Source: Welwitschia mirabilis
Taxonomy: Eukaryota > Gnetophyta > Gnetopsida > Welwitschiales
Assembly: GCA_051453625.1 (NCBI GenBank)
Contig: JBOZIK010000001.1
Location: forward strand, 205,830,525 to 205,894,524
Reading direction: 5' to 3'
DNA: 64,000 nt
Under the pieces are notes generated by a model. That model made no database searches and was not told the origin of the DNA. It saw only the letters and a program-made list of their open reading frames with translations. The position numbers and the translations under genes are program-made. Positions 56,320 to 64,000 of this stretch are shown here, one piece after another (position 1 is the first letter of the stretch; every line of letters begins with the position of its first letter).

Positions 56320-57560
56320 TTTTAAACATTAAGTAGGCCTCCTGTGTATAGAGCTAGATAGGTTGAGGCAGTAAAGTAAGAGGCAGGTCCTATAGTTAAG
56401 CCTAAGATTAAGCGTGCAGAGCCTACACATCTATTGCCTTGGCATAGACATTCTATGATCATATAGATAACTAATATCTATATTGAGTGATACTTTGACA
56501 ATTTATGAGCCATATTAAGCCTAACATAGAACAAATACTAATAAATTTATAGATCAAATAGATTATAAATGCACATGAATCATATTATGTTTCACAGATG
56601 CGGGAATTTTATGATACCATGCATATTGAGAAACGACCTAATGCTTGTGATCAGTTATAGAACATGATTATTGCTTGTATACAGGATCATGAGATAATAA
56701 TTCTTTCATCCTATATTATAGTTATTATAGATATTTGCGGGATTAGAAGCATGCACATATACTTAACTGGTAAGACTGAGGAGCATAGAGCATATAGTAT
56801 TATTTTGGATATACCAATCAATCTCACTAATGATCAATTGGGGGTACTTGTTACTTAGCTAACCCTTGGATATAGGGTTTTACATAGATGGTTGATCCAT
56901 AACATCAATTCATTTTTTCAAGATAGTCATGCCATAATAGTGCATCTAGAGATATTAGTAACATTTAGAAAATGGAAGCAAATGAATCTTCCTACTTTTA
57001 TCTAGAGGATACTCAAATATATGGTCATGGCATGATACCTTCAAATCCTTGGTTAGCCATGCTTCCTCTCAGCACTCTTTAGAAAACTTGGGATACTAGA
57101 GCCCATGGGCAAGCAACACTTAATCATACATATATACTTCAGCTCACTATTTATAGGACATAAGTATATAGGTTCTAGAAGAGATAGAAAAACCTCACGT
57201 ATAGAGACCTATGGTTGGAGCTTTACTTGAGTAGATTTAGGCACTATTGGCTGAGACCATTGAGACCATTAGAGGTTTCATTGATAGAGGTATCCAAGCA
57301 CTTGATCAAAGGATTTAGACTTTAGAGCATGGAATCCTGTCTGTTGAGAAGAAAGTATAGCATACTAAGAACCAAATTGTCGACATGTGCTATTTAGTAT
57401 AATATGACAATGGATATTTTCGAGGTGATACATGTCTAAGCCAATGAAATGGTTAGATTGATTTCTACAACTTTAGACCTTCATTTCTTTATAGATCTTA
57501 AGCATCCTTCCTCTTCTTCTCCTACTCCTAAACTAGTTGTCAAACCATAGTTTATCATGC
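56320..57560 (+). pseudogene. third ORF (env-like / plant-transposon-domain type) of B
   Basis: An early basic, proline-containing stretch (KPKIKRAEPTHLLPWHR) leads into QMREFYDTMHIEKRPNACDQ near 56595, corresponding to the VRxFYxN-type helix of this ORF class. The open frame at 56664-56858 continues to LTNDQLGVLVT. RWLIHNINSFFQ and FRKWKQMNLPTFI follow (about 56890-57010). The C-terminal part from about 57185, RPMVGALLE, AETIETIRGFIDRGIQALDQ and TLEHGILSVEKKV, is a predicted coiled coil and is repeated in element C at about 60230-60010. Its cellular role is unknown; envelope function is only a proposal for this group. Many stops. Confidence 0.6.
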
Positions 57561-58165
57561 GTTGATGAGGGAAGTGATTTTGTACTATTATTTTGTATAT
57601 CCCCTTTTATACACTTTTATACTAAAAACTCTCTTTAATTTTATATTGACATATTATTTTTCTTACATAGTGTATAGATTTGTATCTAATTTTTCATGTC
57701 TATCCTTTTTTTTTTACATGTTATGATGAAGGATTAATATACTTGAATAATTTTCTATTTCATTACTATTTAATTTAGTAGTGGGTTGTTTTATTACATT
57801 TTCTAATAATTTGTTAAAAATAAAAATTCTATCATAGGATCCTAGTTTTAAAAACCTTTGTTAAGCTTATTCTCCCCTCCATCATCTAGATGGTGATCCA
57901 GACAATTAGCTAGCTAAGTTTCTGGTAGGTAAAAAGTTCAATTTTTCTAATTTCTTAAAATTTAGTATGTATCTTTATGAATTTTAAAAATCTTTCTTAA
58001 ATAATTATTTTAATTATTTTAATTATTTTAAGTATTTTAATTATTTTTCTAATTTCTTAAAATCTAGTATGTATTTAGTATGTATTTTTTTTTAAGTATG
58101 TTAATTTACAAACATGGTTTACTGCCTGGTTTTGTTAGGAACTGACAAGGCTAAGTGAAAGACCA
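57561..58165 (+). other. 3' untranslated region and polypurine tract of B
   Basis: It contains CATCTAGATG (57883-57892, a perfect palindrome), a direct repeat TTTCTAATTTCTTAAAATnT (57945 and 58046) and a 10-bp TATTTTAATT tandem at about 57998-58046. The purine tract AAGTGAAAGACCA abuts the LTR at 58153-58165. Confidence 0.65.
57998..58046. repeat. 10-bp TATTTTAATT tandem repeat
   Basis: Four to five units of ATTTTAATT(A), one with an A-to-G change (AAGTATTTTAATT). Confidence 0.8.
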
Positions 58166-59276
58166 TGTTACGCTACAAACTTACACATATTTGATAGTAT
58201 ATTTTAAGTGGTTTAATAGGTTAATAGATAAGTAAATGTTTGATTTTTATGATAATGAAGGGCTCAGATGAAAAATATGAAAACATGCAATCTTCATGAT
58301 GATTTATAACATTTTGAAAAACTTTAGATACTTTACATTTTTTAGATAACTTCTTACAAAACATTGAGATTGATGCGCTGATGGAAAATTTGTAAAATGA
58401 TATCATCCATCACATTGTCTAGATGATTGGATGGATAAAAAAATAATTTATGCTAACAAGGATGCTAACTATAATTAATTTGATATCTGATGTAGATCAT
58501 TAATAAGGTAACATCATCTCCCATATCATTTGGACAACCAGCCGAATGACATTGTTGTAACATCTGTACTGAATAATTCATCTAATTTTTGTCAACTATT
58601 TATTTATCTCTCTCAGTGTGGTCACTACAGTTTTATCCATAACTATCTATTTGTCTTATTATGTGCTTGTGTATTAATAAATAGTGATCTCATCCTCGAC
58701 TTCTACTTATCTTCATTTTCACCTAAAATTCTCATGATAGGAGATCAAAGGGATGAATATCCATCATTATATTATATAGAGATGTTTTTCTTGGTGTTGG
58801 ATGGTGTTTCCTCCATTGAGATTCAATCACTTTGTAGCATAAATGTGGTTTAAGATTTAATACAAAATACTTTTTTATGATTTTAATGCATGTTTGTTTC
58901 TCACCCTCATAGCTTATATTGCTTTTGATCTAGTGACAGTTTCTTTAGTGATGTAGGTTATGAGGAAAACCTTTATCAAAGTTATGCATGATTATTTTAG
59001 GTTAAGTGCATTATTATTTCCGTTTCCTAGATTAGCTTTGCATTAGTTTGTTGCATTTTAATTTTATACATTGCAAATTGTTTCTATAGTTAGAGTGCAA
59101 GTACATTTCCTGGTGAAAATTAACTATCCTAATTCCTACTTTGGTCTTTGACAGATTATGATATTTGAGTTACTTCTATCTATATTAGTGTATTGTATTT
59201 ATGTAAATATTTGTGATTGAAAAGATTTGACTTGACTAAGAATGTAACATTACATAAATACAAACTATGACAATAT
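58166..59276 (+). repeat. 3' LTR of B
   Basis: Starts TGTTACGCTACA after the purine tract. It aligns with the 5' LTR to ACTATGACA at 59272 and may extend to 59276. Blocks match in order, for example GGAGATCAAAGGGATGA to AGAGATCAAATGGCTAG. The differences are many, so the insertion is not recent. The open frames at 58221-58406 and 58530-58853 are not conserved in the partner LTR. Confidence 0.85.
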
Positions 59277-59369
59277 CTATTATCATTGAAACATAGCATA
59301 AACTTGTATAATATCTTGCAATACCACTTAAAGTATTCCATCAAATACATATAATTTAATAATGTAATA
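59277..59369 (-). repeat. element C 3' LTR, proximal piece (LTR start)
   Basis: The minus strand starts TATTACATTATTAAATTATA, aligned with TGTTGCCTTACCAAATTACA of LTR B, then GTATTTGATGGAATACTTTA, aligned with ATTTGATGGGGTATTTTAAG of LTR A. It is only 93 bases because B inserted here. Confidence 0.65.
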
Positions 59370-59387
59370 TAGATCCCCTATTGTTAT
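59370..59387 (-). promoter_or_regulatory. polypurine tract region of element C
   Basis: The minus strand reads AATAACAATAGGGGATCTAT before the LTR start, with upstream TAGGAACTAATAAC aligned to TAGGAACTGACAAG of B. The G-run and position support the role. Confidence 0.45.
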
Positions 59388-59929
59388 TAGTTCCTAATAA
59401 ATCTAGGTAAACAATCATGATTGTGAGCCAACTGTCCTAAAGATAAATCAACTAGAAAACTATTAAATAAACTTAAAAATAATCTCAAAAATTACAAAAT
59501 GTAGAATAAAAATGTTAAAAATAGATAACTGAATGTTTTATCTATGTCGTATTAGTGGCTATACTATCATCTTATTGGTCATCTAGATGATGGAGGGGAT
59601 AATAGACTTAAAAATTTTAGAAAGATAAACATCAAAATGTAATAATATTAATATCCCTCCACTCAAATGTACAACATATCATGAAAAATAATCATGTATC
59701 ACATAAAAAATCATCATCATGAAATGTAAAAAATGATATCTAAAAGATGTGAATGATATCTCAGCAATAAAAATATACATCATAATGATACTTGGAAAAT
59801 GATATGTCTATAAAAATATGCATTTTTGAGTATAATCCATTGAGGAAAAATACATAGTACAACATAATAAATCACTTCCTTGTCATGCCAAAATGAATTC
59901 CTAATGCATAGTAGGCTCAAGTGCAAGTG
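59388..59929 (-). other. 3' untranslated region of C with TCATCTAGATGA palindrome
   Basis: The perfect 12-base palindrome TCATCTAGATGA is at 59579-59590, preceded by ATACTATCATCTTATTGG and followed by TGGAGGGGATAATAG. The rest is A-rich on + and noncoding. Confidence 0.6.
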
Positions 59930-61290
59930 AAAAAGATGGAAAGTGCTTAGAATCTATAGGGAAATGATGATTAAGTTATGTCATAATTGAGCATGTTATC
60001 TTATCTTGCTATACTCTAAATTGCCTTTAGAACATAAATGGTTATACTACGTTGAATGCGTAATATGTACTGGCATATATTAGTTAGGTACTCCTTAGTA
60101 TTTTGAACTCTTGTATCAACTATAGATATCCTCTACTTAAGCATGATGATACTTTAGTCTACTATCTCTCTAATACTCTATGTAGTATCTTCTAGGAGAG
60201 CCTGAAGCTACTTAGTAATAATCCCAACCATAAATCTCTATCCTTGAGGTTTATTTGCCTCTTCTAGAATCTAAATACTTATGTTTTGTAGATAATGAGA
60301 TAAAGTCTAAAGATGCATAAGTTTCTACTCAGCTACATGACAAGGTATACTAAAGAATCTAAACATAGTTGAGAGGAGGCAAGTATATCCCAAGGTTTAT
60401 AATTATCGAACCTCAATCATGCTCTTGAGTCTTCACAAAATAAAGGTTGATAAATCCATCTACTTTCCCTGTCTAAACATTGCTAGCATTTAAAGTGAGT
60501 ACCCATGACATGATAGTTGTGAAAGAAAGGGCTAATGTTATGGATTAATCCTTTATGAAGAATCCGATAAGTAGGTGATAAATGTGTTACTAGAGCACCT
60601 CATCTATTACTAGTCAAATCAGCTAGTATGTCTAGTGTTGTACCATAAGCATAATTCTCATTTGTACCATTAGCTCAATTAATATGTGTACTTTTGAGTC
60701 TACCTAGATTAGTAACAGCAGTGATGTGGATTAAAAGAGTTAATATCTCATGGCCATAAATGGTATCTTTAATCATATCAGCTAGATAGTCATGAGCATT
60801 AAAACGTCTCGCTACATGTATAGTGTTATAAAACTCTCTAGTCTCTAGGGAATGATATATACCATATGAATATAGAATCCACTTGAGATATAGATATGTC
60901 AGTTTTTTAATCCATCTTCAACTCTAATTAACTCATGAAATCACTAAAGTATCTCTTTACTTAAATGGAAGCTATCTAAATGGATAGAAATTGATCCTAG
61001 TGAGATGGAGAATGAATGGGTTTTACCTGCTTAATTTCAAGTGGGACTAATGGACCTGTCTCCTACATTACAACCTTGCCCTATACCTTAGCTTATCTTA
61101 CTTAACATATGCATGACCTAATCAATTCTAAATATAAAATGCATCACATGAGATCAAGTGAAAATTACTAACATATATCTTCTAATAGCTCTAAACAACC
61201 GTAAAAATTGGTTTTTAATTTGTAAAAATTGTGAAAATATGTTTTTCACCTCCTCAAGAGAATTAATATGTCTTGTATTATCTAATCATG
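59930..61290 (-). pseudogene. third ORF (env-like / plant-transposon-domain type) of C
   Basis: The antisense start near 61060 reads ETGPLVPLEIKQVKPIHS, matching EAGPIVKPKIKRAEPTHL in B. Near the other end (60270-60010) ILEEANKPQG, RFMVGIIT, LQALLEDTT, SIREIVD and VDTRVQNTKEYLTNIC match the coiled-coil tail of B in order. The middle has the length expected for the helical domain but is too broken to read. Stops throughout. Conservation of both ends in two elements of opposite orientation shows that this ORF belongs to the family. Confidence 0.55.
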
Positions 61291-61299
61291 TAAAGAAGA

Positions 61300-61426
61300 T
61301 GCAAAATGCAAGAAAAATCAAATGCACTTTAACTAACAATTTCAACCTTAATAAAGGTTGCCCTTGTAATATATATCATAGATAAAGATATCATGTAATC
61401 ATAAGCAATATAAACCATAAGGGAGA
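61300..61426 (-). repeat. stray LTR fragment inside element C
   Basis: The reverse complement aligns with LTR C/A interior: CCCTTATGGTTTATATTGCT, then AACCTTTATTAAGGTTGAAA and GTGCATTTGATTT, corresponding to CTTCCTTATGGTTTATG and TTGTTAAGGTTGACATT at 29570-29440 (reversed). It sits between the third ORF and the gap, where pol should be. Confidence 0.7.
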
Positions 61427-61526
61427 NNNNNNNNNNNNNNNNNNNNNNNNNNNNNNNNNNNNNNNNNNNNNNNNNNNNNNNNNNNNNNNNNNNNNNNNNN
61501 NNNNNNNNNNNNNNNNNNNNNNNNNN
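61427..61526. other. assembly gap (100 N)
   Basis: Placeholder-length gap between a stray LTR fragment and the end of gag in C. The true size is unknown; pol may be missing here. Confidence 0.95.
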
Positions 61527-61529
61527 TTA

Positions 61530-63130
61530 AAGGTAGGATTGGTATTTAATCTATCAAGCTAAGGAGTAGTAGGTTTCTTATTTTATCTTGAGAAGATTTT
61601 TTCTTCTTATCATTTAACGGAGAAGGTAAACTATGATTTTTTAAGATTTTAATATCCTCTTCTTCATCATTATTTTTATCATTTTGGAATGTTGAAGTAT
61701 CTTGGGTAGGAAGTCTTGTATCATTTCCACTTCTTATCACAACCTTAGAATCTTTTTTTACTTTATTAGGATTGGGTAAAGTTGTATTACAAGTGACCCT
61801 TGTGGTCTTTAATTAGCAAGCATAGTTTGCTATAGAACATTAATAAGATTTTCAATGTTTAAATTTGTTTTCTCTTGAGACTTTCTTAACTCATCAATGA
61901 AGTTTCTAAGTAGATCATTTTGATTTTGTGAGTTTGATATGCTTGCTTAATAATTTGAGCTACTTGACTGGAAATTTGAGTTGTTTGTTTAAAAGTTAGC
62001 ATTTTCAAATTTATTCCTAAATGGTTGAAAATTTGGATAGTTTTCTTAAAAGTTTTTAAATTTATTTTCAAAGGATTGAAAATTTGGTTGTCCATTTATT
62101 TTAGGTTAAAATTGATTTTGATTTTGATTTTGGTTCCTAAAGTTTGAAGACCTTTGATTGAATGCACACACCTCTTTATAAATCTTTTCTTTATAGGTTG
62201 ATAGTAGAGGATAATCTTTTGTTACACAATAGTTATCTTCACATAAATCATAAGTTGGAATCATAACCACACTCTTTTCAGTTGTCACCTTAACATCTAA
62301 GATCACTTGGGTGTATTTTTCTAGTGTTGTATTAAAATACTTAATAACATTCGTTGGTTTTTTTTATGTTTTTACTTTCTCCTTTTCTTCTTTAACTTCT
62401 TTAAGATCTCTTATGATTTGGCCTACTGTATAATTTTCTTTAGGTGTTGGTCTAGGCCAAGTTTGACTTACTTCTACAAGTTCTTCCAACAATCTCAATG
62501 CATTTTCTAAAGTGAGATTCATCAAATTTCCTCCACATAAAAAAACTATAAATTGTTTGATTTGGATATTAAATCCACTATAGAAATAATCTACTAATTC
62601 TTAAGTGAAAGAATCTATAGGTTTAGAATGTGTGGCAACGAAAAATCACCCATAAGTGGAGGCATAATATTTGTCAAGTTGTTATTGGAAATTTGTTACT
62701 TCTTTCTTTCTTTTTCTTATAGTTGTTTCACTCATAAATATTTTTATAAATCATCTTGGACTTGGTTTCATTTTTTTAAACTTTTATATGACATAGTTCT
62801 TAGTCACAATTTAGCTTTTGCTTTTAAAGTAATGAAAAAAATAGCCATATATGTATGATCACTAATTCTATTTTTACCATTTCTAGAAGTAAGTACTAAT
62901 TGTTTGATGTTAGCTATATGTTAGAGGGGATCTTTATCATTTTCTCTAGTAAAAATAGGCTAAGCATTTAAATTTCTTAATTTTAAATTATCACTAAGAG
63001 GTAGGTCAAAAGGGGTTTGGATTTTATATTTCTTATTTGCAATAAGTTCTTTAAGGGTAACATTAGCATTAGGATTTACGGGGGTAGTAGTAAAGGTTTT
63101 GATAACTATAGGAAATTAGGCAAAGCAACC
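61530..63130 (-). pseudogene. Athila-type gag of C, better preserved than in B
   Basis: In order on the minus strand: KIQTPFDLPLSDNLKLRNLN (about 63035), FIVFLCGGNLMNLTLENALR then LLEELVEVSQTWPRP (about 62550-62460), ILDVKVTTEKSVVMI, DLCEDNYCVTKDYPLL (62250-62200), EEVCAF-type KEVCAFNQRSSNF, an Asn/Gln-rich linker (62130-61930), NDLLRNFIDELRKSQEKTNL and RPQGSLVIQL (61815), then MIRSGNDTRLPTQ (61740). The layout equals gag of B. The zinc knuckle is destroyed: the His is Cys and the last Cys is Tyr. It ends in an acidic, Lys-rich stretch (61690-61560). Fewer stops than in B, yet still not translatable. Confidence 0.82.
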
Positions 63131-63810
63131 TGTTTCTGTTTTTGCAACAATTTTGACATTGTAATAAAATGACTTTCTTCTAATCTTTTGGAAAATTTTC
63201 TTTTAAAAAATCAGATTCTGAAATAATAAATGTAGAACAATCTTCTTGTTCAACTCTTGAAGTATTTTCTGTACCTGGGATGTGCATACCTGGGTTAAGT
63301 TCGTAGTAAATCAAACCTTCTAAGACATTTCCTTAAATTAATAGCCGACTCTCTCTGATATTTCACCTTTTTATCAAAATCTATCATGTCTTAGCATGCT
63401 TAATTTTGTTCTAAATGCATCATTTCTATGGTCATCTAGATGATTTATCTGGATGATAACACACTAAAAAAAACCCAAAAATAAAAAACTCAGAAAAATA
63501 TAATTATGAAATAAAATAAAACAAAGTAGATGGTTGTCTATTAATTCATCTTCATGATAGAGAGGACGATAAGAAAACCCTAGTTCTTAAGAAAAATGAA
63601 AACCCTAAGTTTTACAAACTTTTGTTTTCCACACATCATCTAGATTATGAGGGGGATGATAGGGCATTTATTTTGGAATGCAAATGAAAACTGTAAAAAG
63701 AAAAACCTATGTTTATAGTGTAAGAATACAACACTATTACAGACAAATACTTGAACTGAAATCTAAATCACTTACCTGAGAAATGATAATCCTTGAACTC
63801 CAAGCAGTCT
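63131..63810 (-). other. leader of C with TCATCTAGATGA palindromes
   Basis: Noncoding leader between primer site and gag. The perfect palindrome TCATCTAGATGA is at 63432-63443, and CATCATCTAGATTATG at about 63636 plus GATAGAGAGGACGATAAG near 63556 are further forms of the same motif. The position in the leader matches the motif in B (48338). Confidence 0.65.
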
Positions 63811-63828
63811 TACTCGATAATGATGCCA
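63811..63828 (-). promoter_or_regulatory. primer-binding site of C (tRNA-Asp)
   Basis: The minus strand reads TGGCATCATTATCGAGTA. Against TGGCGCCGTTGCCGGGGA it differs at seven positions, six of them G-to-A or C-to-T and one transversion. This is the tRNA-Asp site characteristic of Athila elements. Confidence 0.85.
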
Positions 63829-63834
63829 AGATAT

Positions 63835-64000
63835 TGTAGTGCATATTTGTGCAAATATTATGTTCTTAAATAAATCCTATAAATTATAAATATATAGATT
63901 TTATATAATACAACACACTAATATAGATGGAAGTAATCTAAATGTCATAATCTTGTTGAAGACACAAGAGAGAAGAAAGAGAATTAATTTTGAAAATAAA
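63835..64000 (-). repeat. 5' LTR of C, 3' end only (runs out of window)
   Basis: From TGTAGTGCATATTTGTGC it aligns with 29039 onward (TATAGTACGTATTTGTGA, then ACTAATATAGATGGAAGTAA against ACTAATATAAATGCAAGTGA). The remainder of the LTR lies beyond 64000. Confidence 0.8.

Larger units (their letters stand above)
46930..59276 (+). mobile_element. full-length Athila-like Ty3/gypsy element B
   Basis: Two direct LTRs (46930-48027 and 58166 to 59272-59276) enclose primer site, gag with zinc knuckle, protease, RT, RNase H, integrase, a long spacer, a third ORF and a purine tract. Length of about 12.3 kb, a spacer after integrase and a third ORF are typical of Athila. CTATT occurs directly before the first LTR (46925-46929) and at 59277-59281, a possible target duplication if the LTR ends at 59276. 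B interrupts the 3' LTR of element C. All ORFs are broken. A spurious duplication at the 52397 gap and a 45-base gap at 52891 disturb RNase H. Confidence 0.85.
29039..64000 (-). mobile_element. Athila-like Ty3/gypsy element C, split by two nested insertions
   Basis: On the minus strand: 5' LTR (63835 to beyond 64000), primer site, gag (63130-61530), gap with an LTR fragment, third ORF, purine tract, and a 3' LTR starting at 59369. That LTR continues at 46929-46505 and finishes at 29795-29039. The three pieces join into one LTR that aligns with LTR A. Element T sits between pieces two and three, element B between pieces one and two. No pol is visible; it would have to be in, or lost at, the gap at 61427-61526. 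The 3' LTR outer end is fixed by alignment of TATAGTACGTATTTGTG (29039) with TGTAGTGCATATTTGTG (63835). Confidence 0.75.

Noticed and set aside
55860-56320. T-rich runs as terminators or promoters
   Set aside because: Homopolymer T tracts are common throughout this AT-rich DNA and carry no other supporting signal.
59273-59277. ATATC as target duplication of element B if the LTR ends at CA (59272)
   Set aside because: It does not match the left flank CTATT; CTATT itself occurs four bases further at 59277-59281, so that end was preferred, tentatively.
61886-62095. 69-codon minus frame
   Set aside because: A frame shadow of the Asn/Gln-rich linker of C gag; the neighbouring frame continues the gag sequence.
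1-64000. Host protein genes, tRNA, rRNA or small RNA genes, pararetrovirus insertions
   Set aside because: No exon-like conserved frame, tRNA box pattern or rRNA segment was recognised, and all RT sequences are in LTR elements with matching LTR, primer site or integrase, or are too short to assign otherwise.

Overview
The window looks like intergenic DNA from a seed plant nuclear genome. It is very AT-rich, has no recognisable host gene, and is made almost entirely of old, nested LTR retrotransposons. Clades that fit a plant are seen directly: Sirevirus-like Ty1/copia, Athila-like Ty3/gypsy with a tRNA-Asp-type primer site and a third ORF, and a Tekay/Del-like chromovirus with LTRs of about 4.2 kb. 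Every coding region is broken by stops and frameshifts. Most of the decay I can read is C-to-T or G-to-A. The species cannot be named from this sequence.

Left part (1-29.0 kb). 1-1573 is an antisense LTR-like repeat (family D), with a second copy at 25477-26937. 1574-6486 is the 3' end of an Athila-like element on + (element A): an integrase tail, a long noncoding stretch, a purine tract and a 1.34-kb LTR. 6704-14970 is a structurally complete but pol-less Sirevirus-like element on + (S1), with two LTRs, primer site, gag, an env-like third ORF, polypurine tract and an AAACA target duplication. 15190-20760 is a related element on - (S2) that keeps gag, protease, integrase, RT/RNase H and its 5' LTR but has no 3' end. 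20761-24827 holds a Ty3/gypsy RT fragment and otherwise unassigned AT-rich DNA. 26938-29038 holds two antisense ORF remnants, an 880-base gap and a 20-bp tandem repeat.

Right part (29.0-64 kb). This is a nest. An Athila-like element on - (element C) runs from 29039 past the window end; its 5' LTR and primer site are at 63.8 kb, gag at 61.5-63.1 kb and third ORF at 59.9-61.3 kb. Its 3' LTR is split in three by two later insertions. The first is a Tekay/Del-like chromovirus on - (element T, 29796-46504), flanked by TAGGT/GAGGT. The second is a full-length Athila-like element on + (element B, 46930 to about 59276), about 12.3 kb, carrying gag, protease, RT, RNase H, integrase, a third ORF and two 1.1-kb LTRs. 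The right flank of T holds three partial LTR copies in a row, broken at microsatellite-edged gaps.

Ten N gaps occur. The one at 52397-52496 is flanked by the same 50 bases on both sides and is an unmerged contig overlap. The most unusual signal is that each retroelement family carries its own short palindromic or inverted motif, repeated many times in its LTRs or untranslated regions: GGTCGACC in D, AGATGTCT/AGACATCT in S1/S2, TCRTCTAGAYGA in B/C, and CACTG-loop-CAGTG in T. A CACTTAAGTG array also lies beside C.
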